Both the position numbers and the translations under genes were made by a program. A stretch of 5,636 nt of DNA from Micrococcales bacterium (GTDB lineage: Bacteria > Actinomycetota > Actinomycetes > S36-B12): positions 1 through 5,636 of the forward strand of contig NZLD01000088.1 in assembly GCA_002694095.1 (NCBI GenBank), written 5' to 3'. Positions 1 through 5,636 of the stretch are shown one piece after another (within the stretch, counting starts at the first letter, position 1; every line of letters starts with the position of its first letter). Under the pieces are notes generated by a model. The model was not told the DNA's origin. It saw only the letters and a list, made by a program, of their open reading frames with translations, and did not search any database.

Positions 1-530
1 CCGGATGCGGGCTGCTCTCTGCAGAGGAAGAACTCCTTATCCCAGTACAAGCTGGAGAACTCGCGTCGGACCCTGGCACCGGGCTTACGGTCATCCCTGA
101 GTACGAGCGCGGAGAACCTCTCGACTTGGCAGGAGTTGATCTGCAGGGAGAGTCTTTGGCTCTCAGTGATTCACGAGGTGACATCACCGTCATCAACTCA
201 TGGGCCACCTGGTGCGCGCCCTGTCGGACTGAAATGCCCGAATTCGCCGAGGCCGCGCGGACCTTCGAGGGTCATGGCGTGACATTCGTCGGCCTCAACG
301 TCAAAGACAACGAGGACGACGCGCGTGCGTTCACCGCGGACACTCCCTACCGCAGCATCGTGGACAAAGACGGAACCCTTCTCGCGCAGATCCCAGACAT
401 TCCACCCCGCTCCCTACCGGTAACGGTGATTCTCGACCGCGACGGTCGCGTCGCGGTTCAGATCATCGGACCCATCGTGCTCGAGACCCTCGAGGACACC
501 ATCGCCAGCGTCATCGCATCCGAAGCCTGA
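1..530 (+). CDS. TlpA/ResA-type thiol-disulfide oxidoreductase, probable lipoprotein (5' end missing)
   Basis: Partial gene: the frame is open from base 3 to the TGA at 528-530, giving 175 visible residues. The first two are Gly-Cys, which fits the end of a lipobox whose signal peptide lies outside the window, so the mature protein may be lipid-anchored outside the membrane; this is inference. The thioredoxin fold shows WATWCAPCR (about residues 68-75), with the redox pair Cys71/Cys74 in a CAPC motif. The likely cis-proline is Pro139 in SLPVTVILDRDG, a typical TlpA/ResA end. The first start codon in the window (TTG at 126) lies inside the conserved N-terminal extension and is not credible as the true start. 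Relatives reduce disulfides in exported proteins, often apocytochrome c. The usual ccdA/resB/resC partners are not downstream here, so the substrate is open. It ends 33 bases before the next gene and may or may not share its transcript. Confidence 0.88.
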   Translation, partial: GCGLLSAEEELLIPVQAGELASDPGTGLTVIPEYERGEPLDLAGVDLQGESLALSDSRGDITVINSWATWCAPCRTEMPEFAEAARTFEGHGVTFVGLNVKDNEDDARAFTADTPYRSIVDKDGTLLAQIPDIPPRSLPVTVILDRDGRVAVQIIGPIVLETLEDTIASVIASEA

Positions 531-563
531 TTCGTCTCTCGCGCCGGGTGGTAGACATCGCCT
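531..563 (+). promoter_or_regulatory. Short gap before the hydroxyproline gene cluster; possible weak promoter
   Basis: This 33-base gap is the only place between genes where the five-gene cluster could have its own promoter. TAGACA at 552-557 sits 7 bases before the GTG at 564, the spacing expected of a -10 box for a leaderless transcript. However, it lacks the conserved final T of TANNNT and I see no convincing -35 box. No AGGAGG-like ribosome site lies close to the GTG. No clear inverted repeat for a GntR- or IclR-type regulator was found. Read-through from the thioredoxin gene is an equal alternative. Confidence 0.25.
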
Positions 564-1445
564 GTGGAGCTCACCGGGGTTTTCGTTCCCCTCGTCACAC
601 CGTTGGACGAGTCCGACAGCGTGGACCTCGATCGTGTCGACACCATCGTCGAGTCGATGCTCGCGGCCGGAGTGCACGGAATCGTCGCCTGCGGAACCAC
701 CGGCGAGGGGTACTCCCTCTCACTCGACGAGCGCCGCGAGGTGACCTCCCGAATCCACGACGTCGTCGCCGGATCGGTTCCGGTCCTCGGGGCCGTCGGT
801 GGCATGTCTACCGGCCAAGCACTCGAACACGCGGCGGTCGCCTCTCACCTTCGACTCGACGGGCTCATGCTGGCCGCCCCCGCCTACAGCCTGCCGACTC
901 CAACAGAGCTCGCCCACCACGTGTCCACCGTCGTCGCGGCCGCCGGACTGCCGACGGTTCTGTACGACTACCCCCAACGCACCGGTGTGCCCTTCAGTTT
1001 CGACACCCTCGACCAACTGGCCTCGAATCCCTTGATCGTGGGCATCAAGGAAGCATCAGGAGATCTGACGCGACCGGGTGAAATCACACGTCGATACGCA
1101 GGGGCTATCGATGTCGTGTGTGGTGCCGACGCAGCGATTGTGAAGTTCCTCGACTCCGGGACCCGATGCTGGATCGGCGGCATCGCCAACCTCCTCCCCT
1201 TCGCCCACGTCGCCATTCTCGATCCAAGCTCACGCGCCGACGCCTACAACGCGATCGCGTCGGTGTTGACGTTCATCGAGGCGGGCCAGTACAACGCGAA
1301 AGTAAAGGCCGGTATGGCGCTTCGCGGACTCGACGTCGGCAAGCCCCGCGGGCCAGTGACGGCGATCGACGACGTCACCCGTGACGAACTCCACGCACTA
1401 CTCGACGCAGCGGGCGACTGGGCGCCCGGGCTGACGACCGTCTGA
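564..1445 (+). CDS. DHDPS/NAL-family lyase, probable 1-pyrroline-4-hydroxy-2-carboxylate deaminase
   Basis: A 293-residue protein, the normal length for the dihydrodipicolinate synthase/N-acetylneuraminate lyase family of class I aldolase-type TIM barrels. Visible hallmarks are the GTTGE loop at residues 44-48, the catalytic tyrosine Tyr134 in LYDYPQRTG, the Schiff-base lysine Lys162 in GIKEASGDL, and the GGIANLLP segment near 205-212. The GTG start at 564 is supported by an in-frame TAG three codons upstream and by the family-like N-terminus LTGVFVPLVTPL. Fold and Schiff-base chemistry are well supported; the substrate is inferred from neighbours. Next to a D-amino-acid-type flavoenzyme and a hydroxyproline epimerase homologue, the best fit is the deaminating dehydratase that turns 1-pyrroline-4-hydroxy-2-carboxylate into 2-oxoglutarate semialdehyde and ammonia in the cytoplasm (called LhpC in Pseudomonas). 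A lysine-biosynthetic DapA or a sugar-acid aldolase is less likely in this setting. Confidence 0.85.
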   Translation: MELTGVFVPLVTPLDESDSVDLDRVDTIVESMLAAGVHGIVACGTTGEGYSLSLDERREVTSRIHDVVAGSVPVLGAVGGMSTGQALEHAAVASHLRLDGLMLAAPAYSLPTPTELAHHVSTVVAAAGLPTVLYDYPQRTGVPFSFDTLDQLASNPLIVGIKEASGDLTRPGEITRRYAGAIDVVCGADAAIVKFLDSGTRCWIGGIANLLPFAHVAILDPSSRADAYNAIASVLTFIEAGQYNAKVKAGMALRGLDVGKPRGPVTAIDDVTRDELHALLDAAGDWAPGLTTV

Positions 1446-1447
1446 CT

Positions 1448-2671
1448 ATGAACATCGTCGTCATCGGTGGCGGAATCATCGGCACCACTTGTGCTGCGTT
1501 CTTGGCCGAGCGCGGAGCCACCGTGACCGTTGTCGACGCGGACAAGCCTCGCTTCGGTACTTCCATCGGCAATGCTGGACATATTGTCGTCAGCCACTCG
1601 ATTCCCTTCGCCGCACCCGGGATGGTGAAAAGTGGTCTTCGCTCCCTGCTCACCCAAGATGGCGCGTTCGCTCTATCGAATCGACCCGGTCAAGGAACTC
1701 TCAACTGGCTGATCAGCTTCGCACGCCGCTGCACCGAAGCCAACGTCGCCACCTTCCACCCCGGACTCGAAGCAGTCCTGCGACGAAGCGCAGAGCTCTT
1801 GCTCAGCGACGGCGCATTGGACATCAATACCCGCGGGCTCTGGCAAGTGTTCACCGGAGCCGGAGCCGGCGAACGTGCCGAACGCGAAGCCGGACATATG
1901 CGAACCCACGGCGTCAGTGTCCGAGACATTGACGAGGCCGAATTGCGAGCCGAACCCGGCCTGACCGACAACGTCAACGCCGCGATCGAACTCACCGACG
2001 ATCTCGGGCTCGACCCTGCCCACTTGTGGATGCGCATGCGTCAACGCGGGGAAGACGCCGGTGCCCGTTGGATGACCGGCGTGGTGACAAACGTTCGATC
2101 ATCCCCCACCGTTCGGACAGCCGACGGCGACGTCACCCTTGACGCCGACGCCGTCATCCTCGCGGCCGGAGCGTGGTCCCCGGCGGTGGCCCGATCACTC
2201 GACGTGGACTTGCCGATTCGGGCAGCGAAGGGTTACTCGGTGACGCTCCCGCGCACCGACACCGCGCCCACGCGGCCTATGCTGCTGATGGATCAACGCA
2301 CCGCCGTGAATCCACTGTCCGACGGGCTGCGCCTGAGCGCCCGCTACGAAATCACCTCACCCGATGATCGCGACATCGTCCAACACCGGATTCCCGCCCT
2401 GATCGACCGTGCTCGAATCGCCATCGATCTTCCGACCGCGCCAGAATCCGTGCAGCCTTGGACCGGCGTCCGGCCCGCAACGATCGACGGCGCCCCCTAC
2501 ATCGGACGCCTCCCCCAGCGCGGGTCGCAACCGGTGTTCGTCGCTACCGGGCACGGCATGATCGGCACCGCCATGGCCGCTGGAACAGCCGATCTGGTGA
2601 CCCGTTTGGTCTATGCAGAGCAGATCAGCGATGCCGAGGCACGCCTCGGGCCGCAGCGACTCTTCGCCTAG
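1448..2671 (+). CDS. DadA-like FAD-dependent oxidoreductase, probable D-hydroxyproline dehydrogenase
   Basis: A 407-residue DAO-fold flavoprotein, close to DadA-type D-amino-acid dehydrogenases in length. The N-terminus carries the Rossmann dinucleotide motif GGGIIG (residues 7-12), with Asp30 at the end of the second strand to bind the FAD ribose. It is followed by the DadA-like stretch GNAGHIVVSHSIPFAAPG (41-58). AAGAWSP (239-245) and the C-terminal FAD/substrate segments WTGVRPATIDGAPYIG (338-353) and GHGMIGTAMAAGT (368-380) complete the fold. No signal peptide or clear transmembrane helix is seen. Relatives oxidise D-amino acids at the alpha carbon and pass electrons to the respiratory chain or oxygen. 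In this operon the expected substrate is cis-4-hydroxy-D-proline, giving 1-pyrroline-4-hydroxy-2-carboxylate. It looks like a single-subunit form, since no partner subunit genes lie beside it. It starts 2 bases after the lyase stop, without an obvious Shine-Dalgarno sequence, which suggests coupled translation. Confidence 0.85.
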   Translation: MNIVVIGGGIIGTTCAAFLAERGATVTVVDADKPRFGTSIGNAGHIVVSHSIPFAAPGMVKSGLRSLLTQDGAFALSNRPGQGTLNWLISFARRCTEANVATFHPGLEAVLRRSAELLLSDGALDINTRGLWQVFTGAGAGERAEREAGHMRTHGVSVRDIDEAELRAEPGLTDNVNAAIELTDDLGLDPAHLWMRMRQRGEDAGARWMTGVVTNVRSSPTVRTADGDVTLDADAVILAAGAWSPAVARSLDVDLPIRAAKGYSVTLPRTDTAPTRPMLLMDQRTAVNPLSDGLRLSARYEITSPDDRDIVQHRIPALIDRARIAIDLPTAPESVQPWTGVRPATIDGAPYIGRLPQRGSQPVFVATGHGMIGTAMAAGTADLVTRLVYAEQISDAEARLGPQRLFA

Positions 2672-2677
2672 CATCCA

Positions 2678-3688
2678 GTGGTGGAATCGATCCGCACCTG
2701 GCAGTGCGTGGACTCACACACTGAAGGCATGCCCACGCGGGTCGTCGTCGGCGGCCTCGGCGTGCTCCCGGGATCGACTATGGAAGAGCGACGTCGATAC
2801 GTCATCGAGCAGGCCGATGACCTGCGCACGTGGCTGATGTTCGAGCCCCACGGACACGCGGCAATGAGCGGCGCGATCGTGCAACCTCCCACCCGCCCGG
2901 ATGCCGACTGGGGTGTCGTCTACATCGAGGTGTCCGGCTGCCTGCCCATGTGTGGTCACGGAACTATCGGGGTGGCGACGGTTCTTGTGGAAACGGGCAT
3001 GGTCGAGGTGACCGAACCTCAGACCGTGATTCGTCTGGACACCCCCGCGGGACTCGTCATCGCGACCGTCGAGACCGAGGGCACCCGCGCCCGAGCCGTC
3101 ACCATCGAGAACGTCCCGAGTTTCGTAACCGAACTCGATGCAGCCGTAGAGGTGCCCGGACTGGGCACCGTGACATACGACATGGCCTTCGGAGGAAACT
3201 TCTACGCGATCGTTGATCTCGACACGATCGACACAGCACCTGGCTTCGGTCCGCAATCCGGCGACGCACTACTCGACATCGGCATGCGGATCATGGATGC
3301 GATCAACAGTCACTCCGCTCCCGTCCATCCCGAGAATCCGGCCATTGACCACGTGCACCACGTGCAGTTGGTCGCACCCGGCAGCACCGCACAGCATTCA
3401 CGGCACGCGATGGTCATTCACCCGGGCTGGTTCGACCGCTCGCCGTGCGGCACTGGAACCAGCGCTCGCGTCGCGCAACTGATTGCTCGCGGTGAGATAA
3501 CGATCGGCGAAGAACTCACCAACGAGTCGATCATCGGCACGCACTTCATCGGCAAGGCCGTTCGCGAAACGACCGTCGCCAACCACCCGGCCATCGTCCC
3601 CACCATCACCGGGCGCGCCTGGATTACCGGCACCTCGCAGCACATACTCGCACCGGACGATCCCTTCCCCCGAGGATTCCGACTGTGA
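2678..3688 (+). CDS. Proline racemase family protein, probable 4-hydroxyproline 2-epimerase
   Basis: A 336-residue member of the cofactor-independent proline racemase family, of normal length. Both catalytic cysteines are present: Cys92 in SGCLPMCGHGTIG and Cys257 in DRSPCGTGTSAR, with the substrate-binding Asp253 in the second motif. Having two cysteines argues against trans-3-hydroxy-L-proline dehydratases, where one is usually replaced. DTPAGLV (121-127), GGNFYAIVD (172-180) and NESIIGTHFIG (282-292) resemble hydroxyproline epimerases more than true proline racemases. The expected reaction is trans-4-hydroxy-L-proline to cis-4-hydroxy-D-proline in the cytoplasm, feeding the flavoenzyme encoded just upstream. 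The start is GTG at 2678, but a second GTG follows at once (2681), so the true start is uncertain by one codon; no clear ribosome site is seen. An unusual point is EPHGH at 57-60, where I recall EPRGH in characterised relatives. The stop overlaps the next gene by 4 bases. Confidence 0.88.
   Translation: MVESIRTWQCVDSHTEGMPTRVVVGGLGVLPGSTMEERRRYVIEQADDLRTWLMFEPHGHAAMSGAIVQPPTRPDADWGVVYIEVSGCLPMCGHGTIGVATVLVETGMVEVTEPQTVIRLDTPAGLVIATVETEGTRARAVTIENVPSFVTELDAAVEVPGLGTVTYDMAFGGNFYAIVDLDTIDTAPGFGPQSGDALLDIGMRIMDAINSHSAPVHPENPAIDHVHHVQLVAPGSTAQHSRHAMVIHPGWFDRSPCGTGTSARVAQLIARGEITIGEELTNESIIGTHFIGKAVRETTVANHPAIVPTITGRAWITGTSQHILAPDDPFPRGFRL
3672..3676 (+). promoter_or_regulatory. Ribosome binding site for the DUF5522-like gene
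   Basis: GAGGA lies inside the end of the epimerase gene, 8 bases before the GTG at 3685. It supports that start, which overlaps the epimerase stop in the sequence GTGA, and points to translation by re-initiation or coupling. Confidence 0.6.
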
Positions 3689-3930
3689 CAGCCGAGCCCA
3701 CTCGCGCAGCGCCGCTCACACCGCACCCCGAGCGCCTCGCACCCGAGCAGCCGCACTACGCGGAAATCATGCACGCCCACGATGCCGCGTGCGAGCGCGG
3801 AGAACTCGGATACCTCGACCCACGGACCGGCCTTTTCGTCATGACGGCGACTTTTCATCTCGACCGCGGCCAGTGCTGTCACAATGGGTGCCGACACTGT
3901 CCGTACACCGGAGCCGGGGAGGGTTCATGA
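3685..3930 (+). CDS. Small cysteine-rich DUF5522-like protein
   Basis: An 81-residue protein with no signal peptide or membrane segment. Its N-terminal third is proline-rich and probably flexible. The conserved part is GYLDPRTGLFVMTATFHLDR (42-61), followed by the cluster CCHNGCRHCPY (64-74). Cys64, Cys65, Cys69 and Cys72, with His66 and His71, could form a zinc or iron-sulfur site; this is inference. The YxDPxTG...RGxCCxxxCRHCPY pattern is what I recognise as DUF5522, a family with no established function. The ORF is certainly coding, because its start overlaps the epimerase stop (GTGA), its stop overlaps the P450 start (ATGA), and Shine-Dalgarno sequences precede both junctions. Such tight coupling suggests co-production with the P450, perhaps as a metal or electron carrier or assembly helper, but no function can be assigned. 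Confidence 0.82.
   Translation: MTAEPTRAAPLTPHPERLAPEQPHYAEIMHAHDAACERGELGYLDPRTGLFVMTATFHLDRGQCCHNGCRHCPYTGAGEGS
3916..3923 (+). promoter_or_regulatory. Strong ribosome binding site that fixes the P450 start at 3927
   Basis: GGGGAGGG within the last codons of the DUF5522-like gene precedes the ATG at 3927 by only 3 bases (4 from the GGAGG core), somewhat short but the best Shine-Dalgarno match in the window. It supports the ATG in the ATGA overlap rather than the upstream in-frame GTG at 3789. Confidence 0.6.
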
Positions 3931-5342
3931 CCGTTCGACCGTTCGTCGCCGAGCGTCCACGCGAGTATGCGCCGACGCCCCCGGCGATCCACCGTCGTGA
4001 CGCACCGTCCGGCTTACCGCCCGGACCGCGAGCGAGGGTGCCCGGTGAATTGCTCGTTCGTTTCCAACGGGACACCCCGTCGTTCCTGCTGGATATGCGC
4101 AATCGCTACGGGCCAGCGTCATCCTTCTTTCTCGGAGGAGAACTGTTCATGGGCATGTTCTCCCCGGCCATGGTCCACGAGATCACCGTCGCGCAGCAGA
4201 GCTCCTTCATCAAGGGCGTGGGCTTCGAACGCATGCGAAAGGTTCTCGGCACCGGGCTCTTGACCAACGAAGAGCCAATCCATCTTCGCCACCGGCGCAT
4301 GATGCAGCCGCCATTCCACAAGGCCCGGCTCGACGCATACGCCGAGGAGATGTCCGCGCTGTCCCGCGCCACCATCGACTCTTGGCAGGTCGGCTCCACC
4401 ATCAAGTTGGCGCCAGAGATGATGCGCCTGACGCTGCTGATCGTCGCGCGCACACTTTTCGGTACCGATGCTGATCGCTACACCGATCAGATCGCCGAGT
4501 CCATGGAGATCGCCATTGATCGAATCGAGCGAACCATGCTGCCCGGCCTGGATCGACTCGACTCCCTGCCCTTGCCCTACTGGCGCAAGTTCCGGCAAGC
4601 GGCCGACGAGCTCGCCGCGATCGCCGAAGATCTCATCGCCGAGCGTCGCCAGCGCAACGCCGAGGGCGATGATCTTCTCGGTCTGCTGCTGGCCCTTCGC
4701 GATGAAGACGGATCAGCATTCACCGACGACGAAGTCCGCGACGAGGCACTCACGTTAATTCTGAGCGGCCACGAGACGACGGCCAATGCGTTGACCTGGG
4801 CCTTCAGTTGGCTGGGCACCCGCCCAGACGTGTTTGCGGCGTTACGCGACGAGGCACTTGCGCAGGACTGGATCACCGCCGGGGCCCCCGCGACGATTGC
4901 CGATGTGATGAGCACCGAGGTTGCCGGCCAGGTGGTCTCGGAGTCCCTTCGACTCGCCCCACCCGTCTGGGTGGCCCCCCGCAGAGCCCTCCAGGACGTC
5001 GTCGTCGACGGTGTGCGGGTACCGGCCGGAGCCCACGTCCTCATCAGCCAATACGTCACCCACCGAGATCCTTCGTACTTTCCCGATCCGCATACGTGGG
5101 AGCCGTCACGATGGACGCCGCAACTACATGCGGATCTCCCACGTGGCGCGTACTTCCCCTTCGGTGCCGGGACTCGCAAGTGCCTCGGTGACCAGTTCGC
5201 CCTCCTCGAAGCGCGCATCATCTTGTTGCACGCAGCCGCCCGTCATCACCTGATGCCGGCGGACTCGCTGCATCCGATTCCGCGAGCCGAACCGCGAGCC
5301 ACCTACCGCGCCAAAGGTCCGGTGCCCATGGTGGTCACGTAA
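3927..5342 (+). CDS. Cytochrome P450 monooxygenase
   Basis: A 471-residue P450 counted from the ATG at 3927. An in-frame GTG at 3789 would add 46 residues, but they are only the out-of-frame reading of the DUF5522-like gene. Motifs in order are: proline-rich LPPGPR (30-35); C-helix HLRHRR (119-124); I-helix LSGHETTAN (279-287), the oxygen-activation site, with Ser where many P450s have Ala; the ExxR pair Glu339/Arg342 in SESLRL; the meander FPDPHTWEPSRW (385-396); and the haem loop PFGAGTRKCLG (411-421), whose thiolate ligand is Cys419. All core residues are present, so it should bind haem and be active. No N-terminal membrane anchor and no fused reductase are seen, so it is probably soluble and uses a separate ferredoxin or flavodoxin system encoded elsewhere. 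The architecture resembles the CYP102/CYP4-like clan more than classic short P450cam-type enzymes. The substrate cannot be read from sequence; its place at the end of a hydroxyproline operon may or may not be meaningful. Confidence 0.95.
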   Translation: MTVRPFVAERPREYAPTPPAIHRRDAPSGLPPGPRARVPGELLVRFQRDTPSFLLDMRNRYGPASSFFLGGELFMGMFSPAMVHEITVAQQSSFIKGVGFERMRKVLGTGLLTNEEPIHLRHRRMMQPPFHKARLDAYAEEMSALSRATIDSWQVGSTIKLAPEMMRLTLLIVARTLFGTDADRYTDQIAESMEIAIDRIERTMLPGLDRLDSLPLPYWRKFRQAADELAAIAEDLIAERRQRNAEGDDLLGLLLALRDEDGSAFTDDEVRDEALTLILSGHETTANALTWAFSWLGTRPDVFAALRDEALAQDWITAGAPATIADVMSTEVAGQVVSESLRLAPPVWVAPRRALQDVVVDGVRVPAGAHVLISQYVTHRDPSYFPDPHTWEPSRWTPQLHADLPRGAYFPFGAGTRKCLGDQFALLEARIILLHAAARHHLMPADSLHPIPRAEPRATYRAKGPVPMVVT

Positions 5343-5363
5343 CGCAGAATTCACCCCACCACG

Positions 5364-5369
5364 TATCGT
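5364..5369 (+). promoter_or_regulatory. Probable -10 box (TATCGT) of a leaderless promoter
   Basis: TATCGT matches the actinobacterial TANNNT -10 pattern and ends 7 bases before the G of the GTG at 5376. Transcription would therefore start at or next to the start codon. There is no ribosome site before that GTG, as expected of a leaderless mRNA. No clear -35 element is visible. The box lies in the 33-base gap after the P450 stop, so the last gene may be a separate transcription unit. Confidence 0.4.
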
Positions 5370-5375
5370 GCCCCT

Positions 5376-5636
5376 GTGATAGGAGTCAGGACTCTTGCTG
5401 CGGCGATGAGTCTATTCGTCGCCGTTGGGGTGGCTCTCCCCGCTCAGGCCGCGGACAACGCAAAGGCTCGGGGGGACTGGCGGATGCTTCCGCAGTCCAA
5501 AGATGTCGACGGTGACGGCTTCATTGACGGCGACGGCGGAGTGCCCGCGAAACGACCACTCGGAGCAGTGCCCTCCGCAAAATTCAAAGGCGCCGGTAAT
5601 CAGATCGCGCAGCCAGCCGAGCGACTCATCAACGGC
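5376..5636 (+). CDS. Secreted protein with an EF-hand-like Asp/Gly loop (3' end missing)
   Basis: The frame is open for 87 codons from GTG at 5376 to the window edge with no stop, so the gene is truncated. The N-terminus reads as a Sec signal peptide: Arg5, a hydrophobic stretch (about residues 7-21), then ALPAQA with likely signal peptidase I cleavage after Ala25. The mature part contains DVDGDGFIDGDGG (43-55). Its Asp43, Asp45, Asp47, Gly48, Ile50 and Asp51 follow the calcium-loop order of EF-hand, dockerin or thrombospondin-3 repeats, although position 12 is Gly rather than the usual Glu. Calcium binding is therefore plausible, not certain. I do not recognise the family. Actinobacterial secreted lytic transglycosylases and other wall enzymes can carry such motifs, but the catalytic part, if any, is beyond the edge. 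A later ATG at 5406 would remove the charged N-region and half of the signal peptide, so GTG is preferred. Confidence 0.65.
   Translation, partial: MIGVRTLAAAMSLFVAVGVALPAQAADNAKARGDWRMLPQSKDVDGDGFIDGDGGVPAKRPLGAVPSAKFKGAGNQIAQPAERLING

Noticed and set aside
126..530. TTG at 126 as the start of the thioredoxin-fold gene
   Set aside because: The frame stays open to the window edge, and the residues before 126 look like the mature N-terminus of a TlpA lipoprotein, so the true start is outside the window.
548..1081. A 177-codon + strand frame overlapping the lyase gene
   Set aside because: Extreme Arg content and no recognisable motif; it is a shifted reading of the lyase gene, whose active-site residues are all in the other frame.
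1420..1427. Palindrome GGGCGCCC near the end of the lyase gene
   Set aside because: An eight-base palindrome in GC-rich coding DNA is expected by chance, and it has no extended arms.
3350..3365. Short tandem repeat of CACGTGCAC type in the epimerase gene
   Set aside because: It encodes the in-frame residues HVHHV and is only about two short units, so it is explained by coding sequence.
2678..3688. trans-3-hydroxy-L-proline dehydratase as the identity of the racemase-family protein
   Set aside because: Both catalytic cysteines (92 and 257) are present, whereas the dehydratases usually replace one; the DadA-like and lyase neighbours also fit the epimerase route.
3789..3926. Upstream in-frame GTG extension of the P450 to 517 residues
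   Set aside because: The extra 46 residues are the out-of-frame reading of the DUF5522-like gene. They are Arg-rich and unlike a P450 N-terminus, while the ATG at 3927 has a strong ribosome site.
4577..5221. A 214-codon open frame on the - strand opposite the P450
   Set aside because: It is Arg/Ser/Ala-rich low-complexity sequence with no motif, fully opposite a motif-complete P450. Long antisense frames are expected from GC-biased third codon positions.
5329..5361. Possible terminator hairpin after the P450 (TGGTGG pairing with CCACCA)
   Set aside because: Only six pairs around a loop of about 21 bases, partly inside the P450 coding end and with no T-run after it.

Overview
The window is GC-rich, densely packed DNA from a bacterium that looks like a high-GC actinobacterium. 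The reasons are GTG starts, very short gaps and stop/start overlaps, C/G-biased third codon positions, and a probable leaderless start. I cannot name the genus; a mycolic-acid actinobacterium (Rhodococcus/Gordonia type) is a guess. All seven genes I support lie on the + strand.

Layout. Positions 1-530 hold the 3' part of a TlpA/ResA-type thioredoxin-fold protein, probably a lipoprotein cut by the window edge just before its lipobox cysteine. After a 33-base gap, five genes follow almost without spacing: a DHDPS/NAL-family lyase (564-1445), a DadA-like FAD oxidoreductase (1448-2671), a proline racemase/hydroxyproline epimerase family enzyme (2678-3688), a small cysteine-rich DUF5522-like protein (3685-3930) and a cytochrome P450 (3927-5342). 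The gaps are 2 and 6 bases, then two 4-base overlaps (GTGA and ATGA), so this is very probably one transcript with translational coupling at its end. After another 33-base gap, a secreted protein with an Asp/Gly calcium-loop-like motif begins at 5376 and runs off the 3' edge.

How the genes work together. The first three genes of the cluster match the bacterial trans-4-hydroxy-L-proline route. The epimerase makes cis-4-hydroxy-D-proline, the flavoenzyme oxidises it to 1-pyrroline-4-hydroxy-2-carboxylate, and the lyase-family deaminase converts that to 2-oxoglutarate semialdehyde. The final semialdehyde dehydrogenase, a transporter and a regulator are not in the window. The unexpected part is the DUF5522-like gene and the P450, both translationally coupled to the epimerase. 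Neither has a known role in hydroxyproline breakdown, and no ferredoxin or reductase for the P450 is encoded here. This linkage is the best candidate for something undescribed. No RNA genes, mobile elements, CRISPR arrays or convincing terminators were seen.
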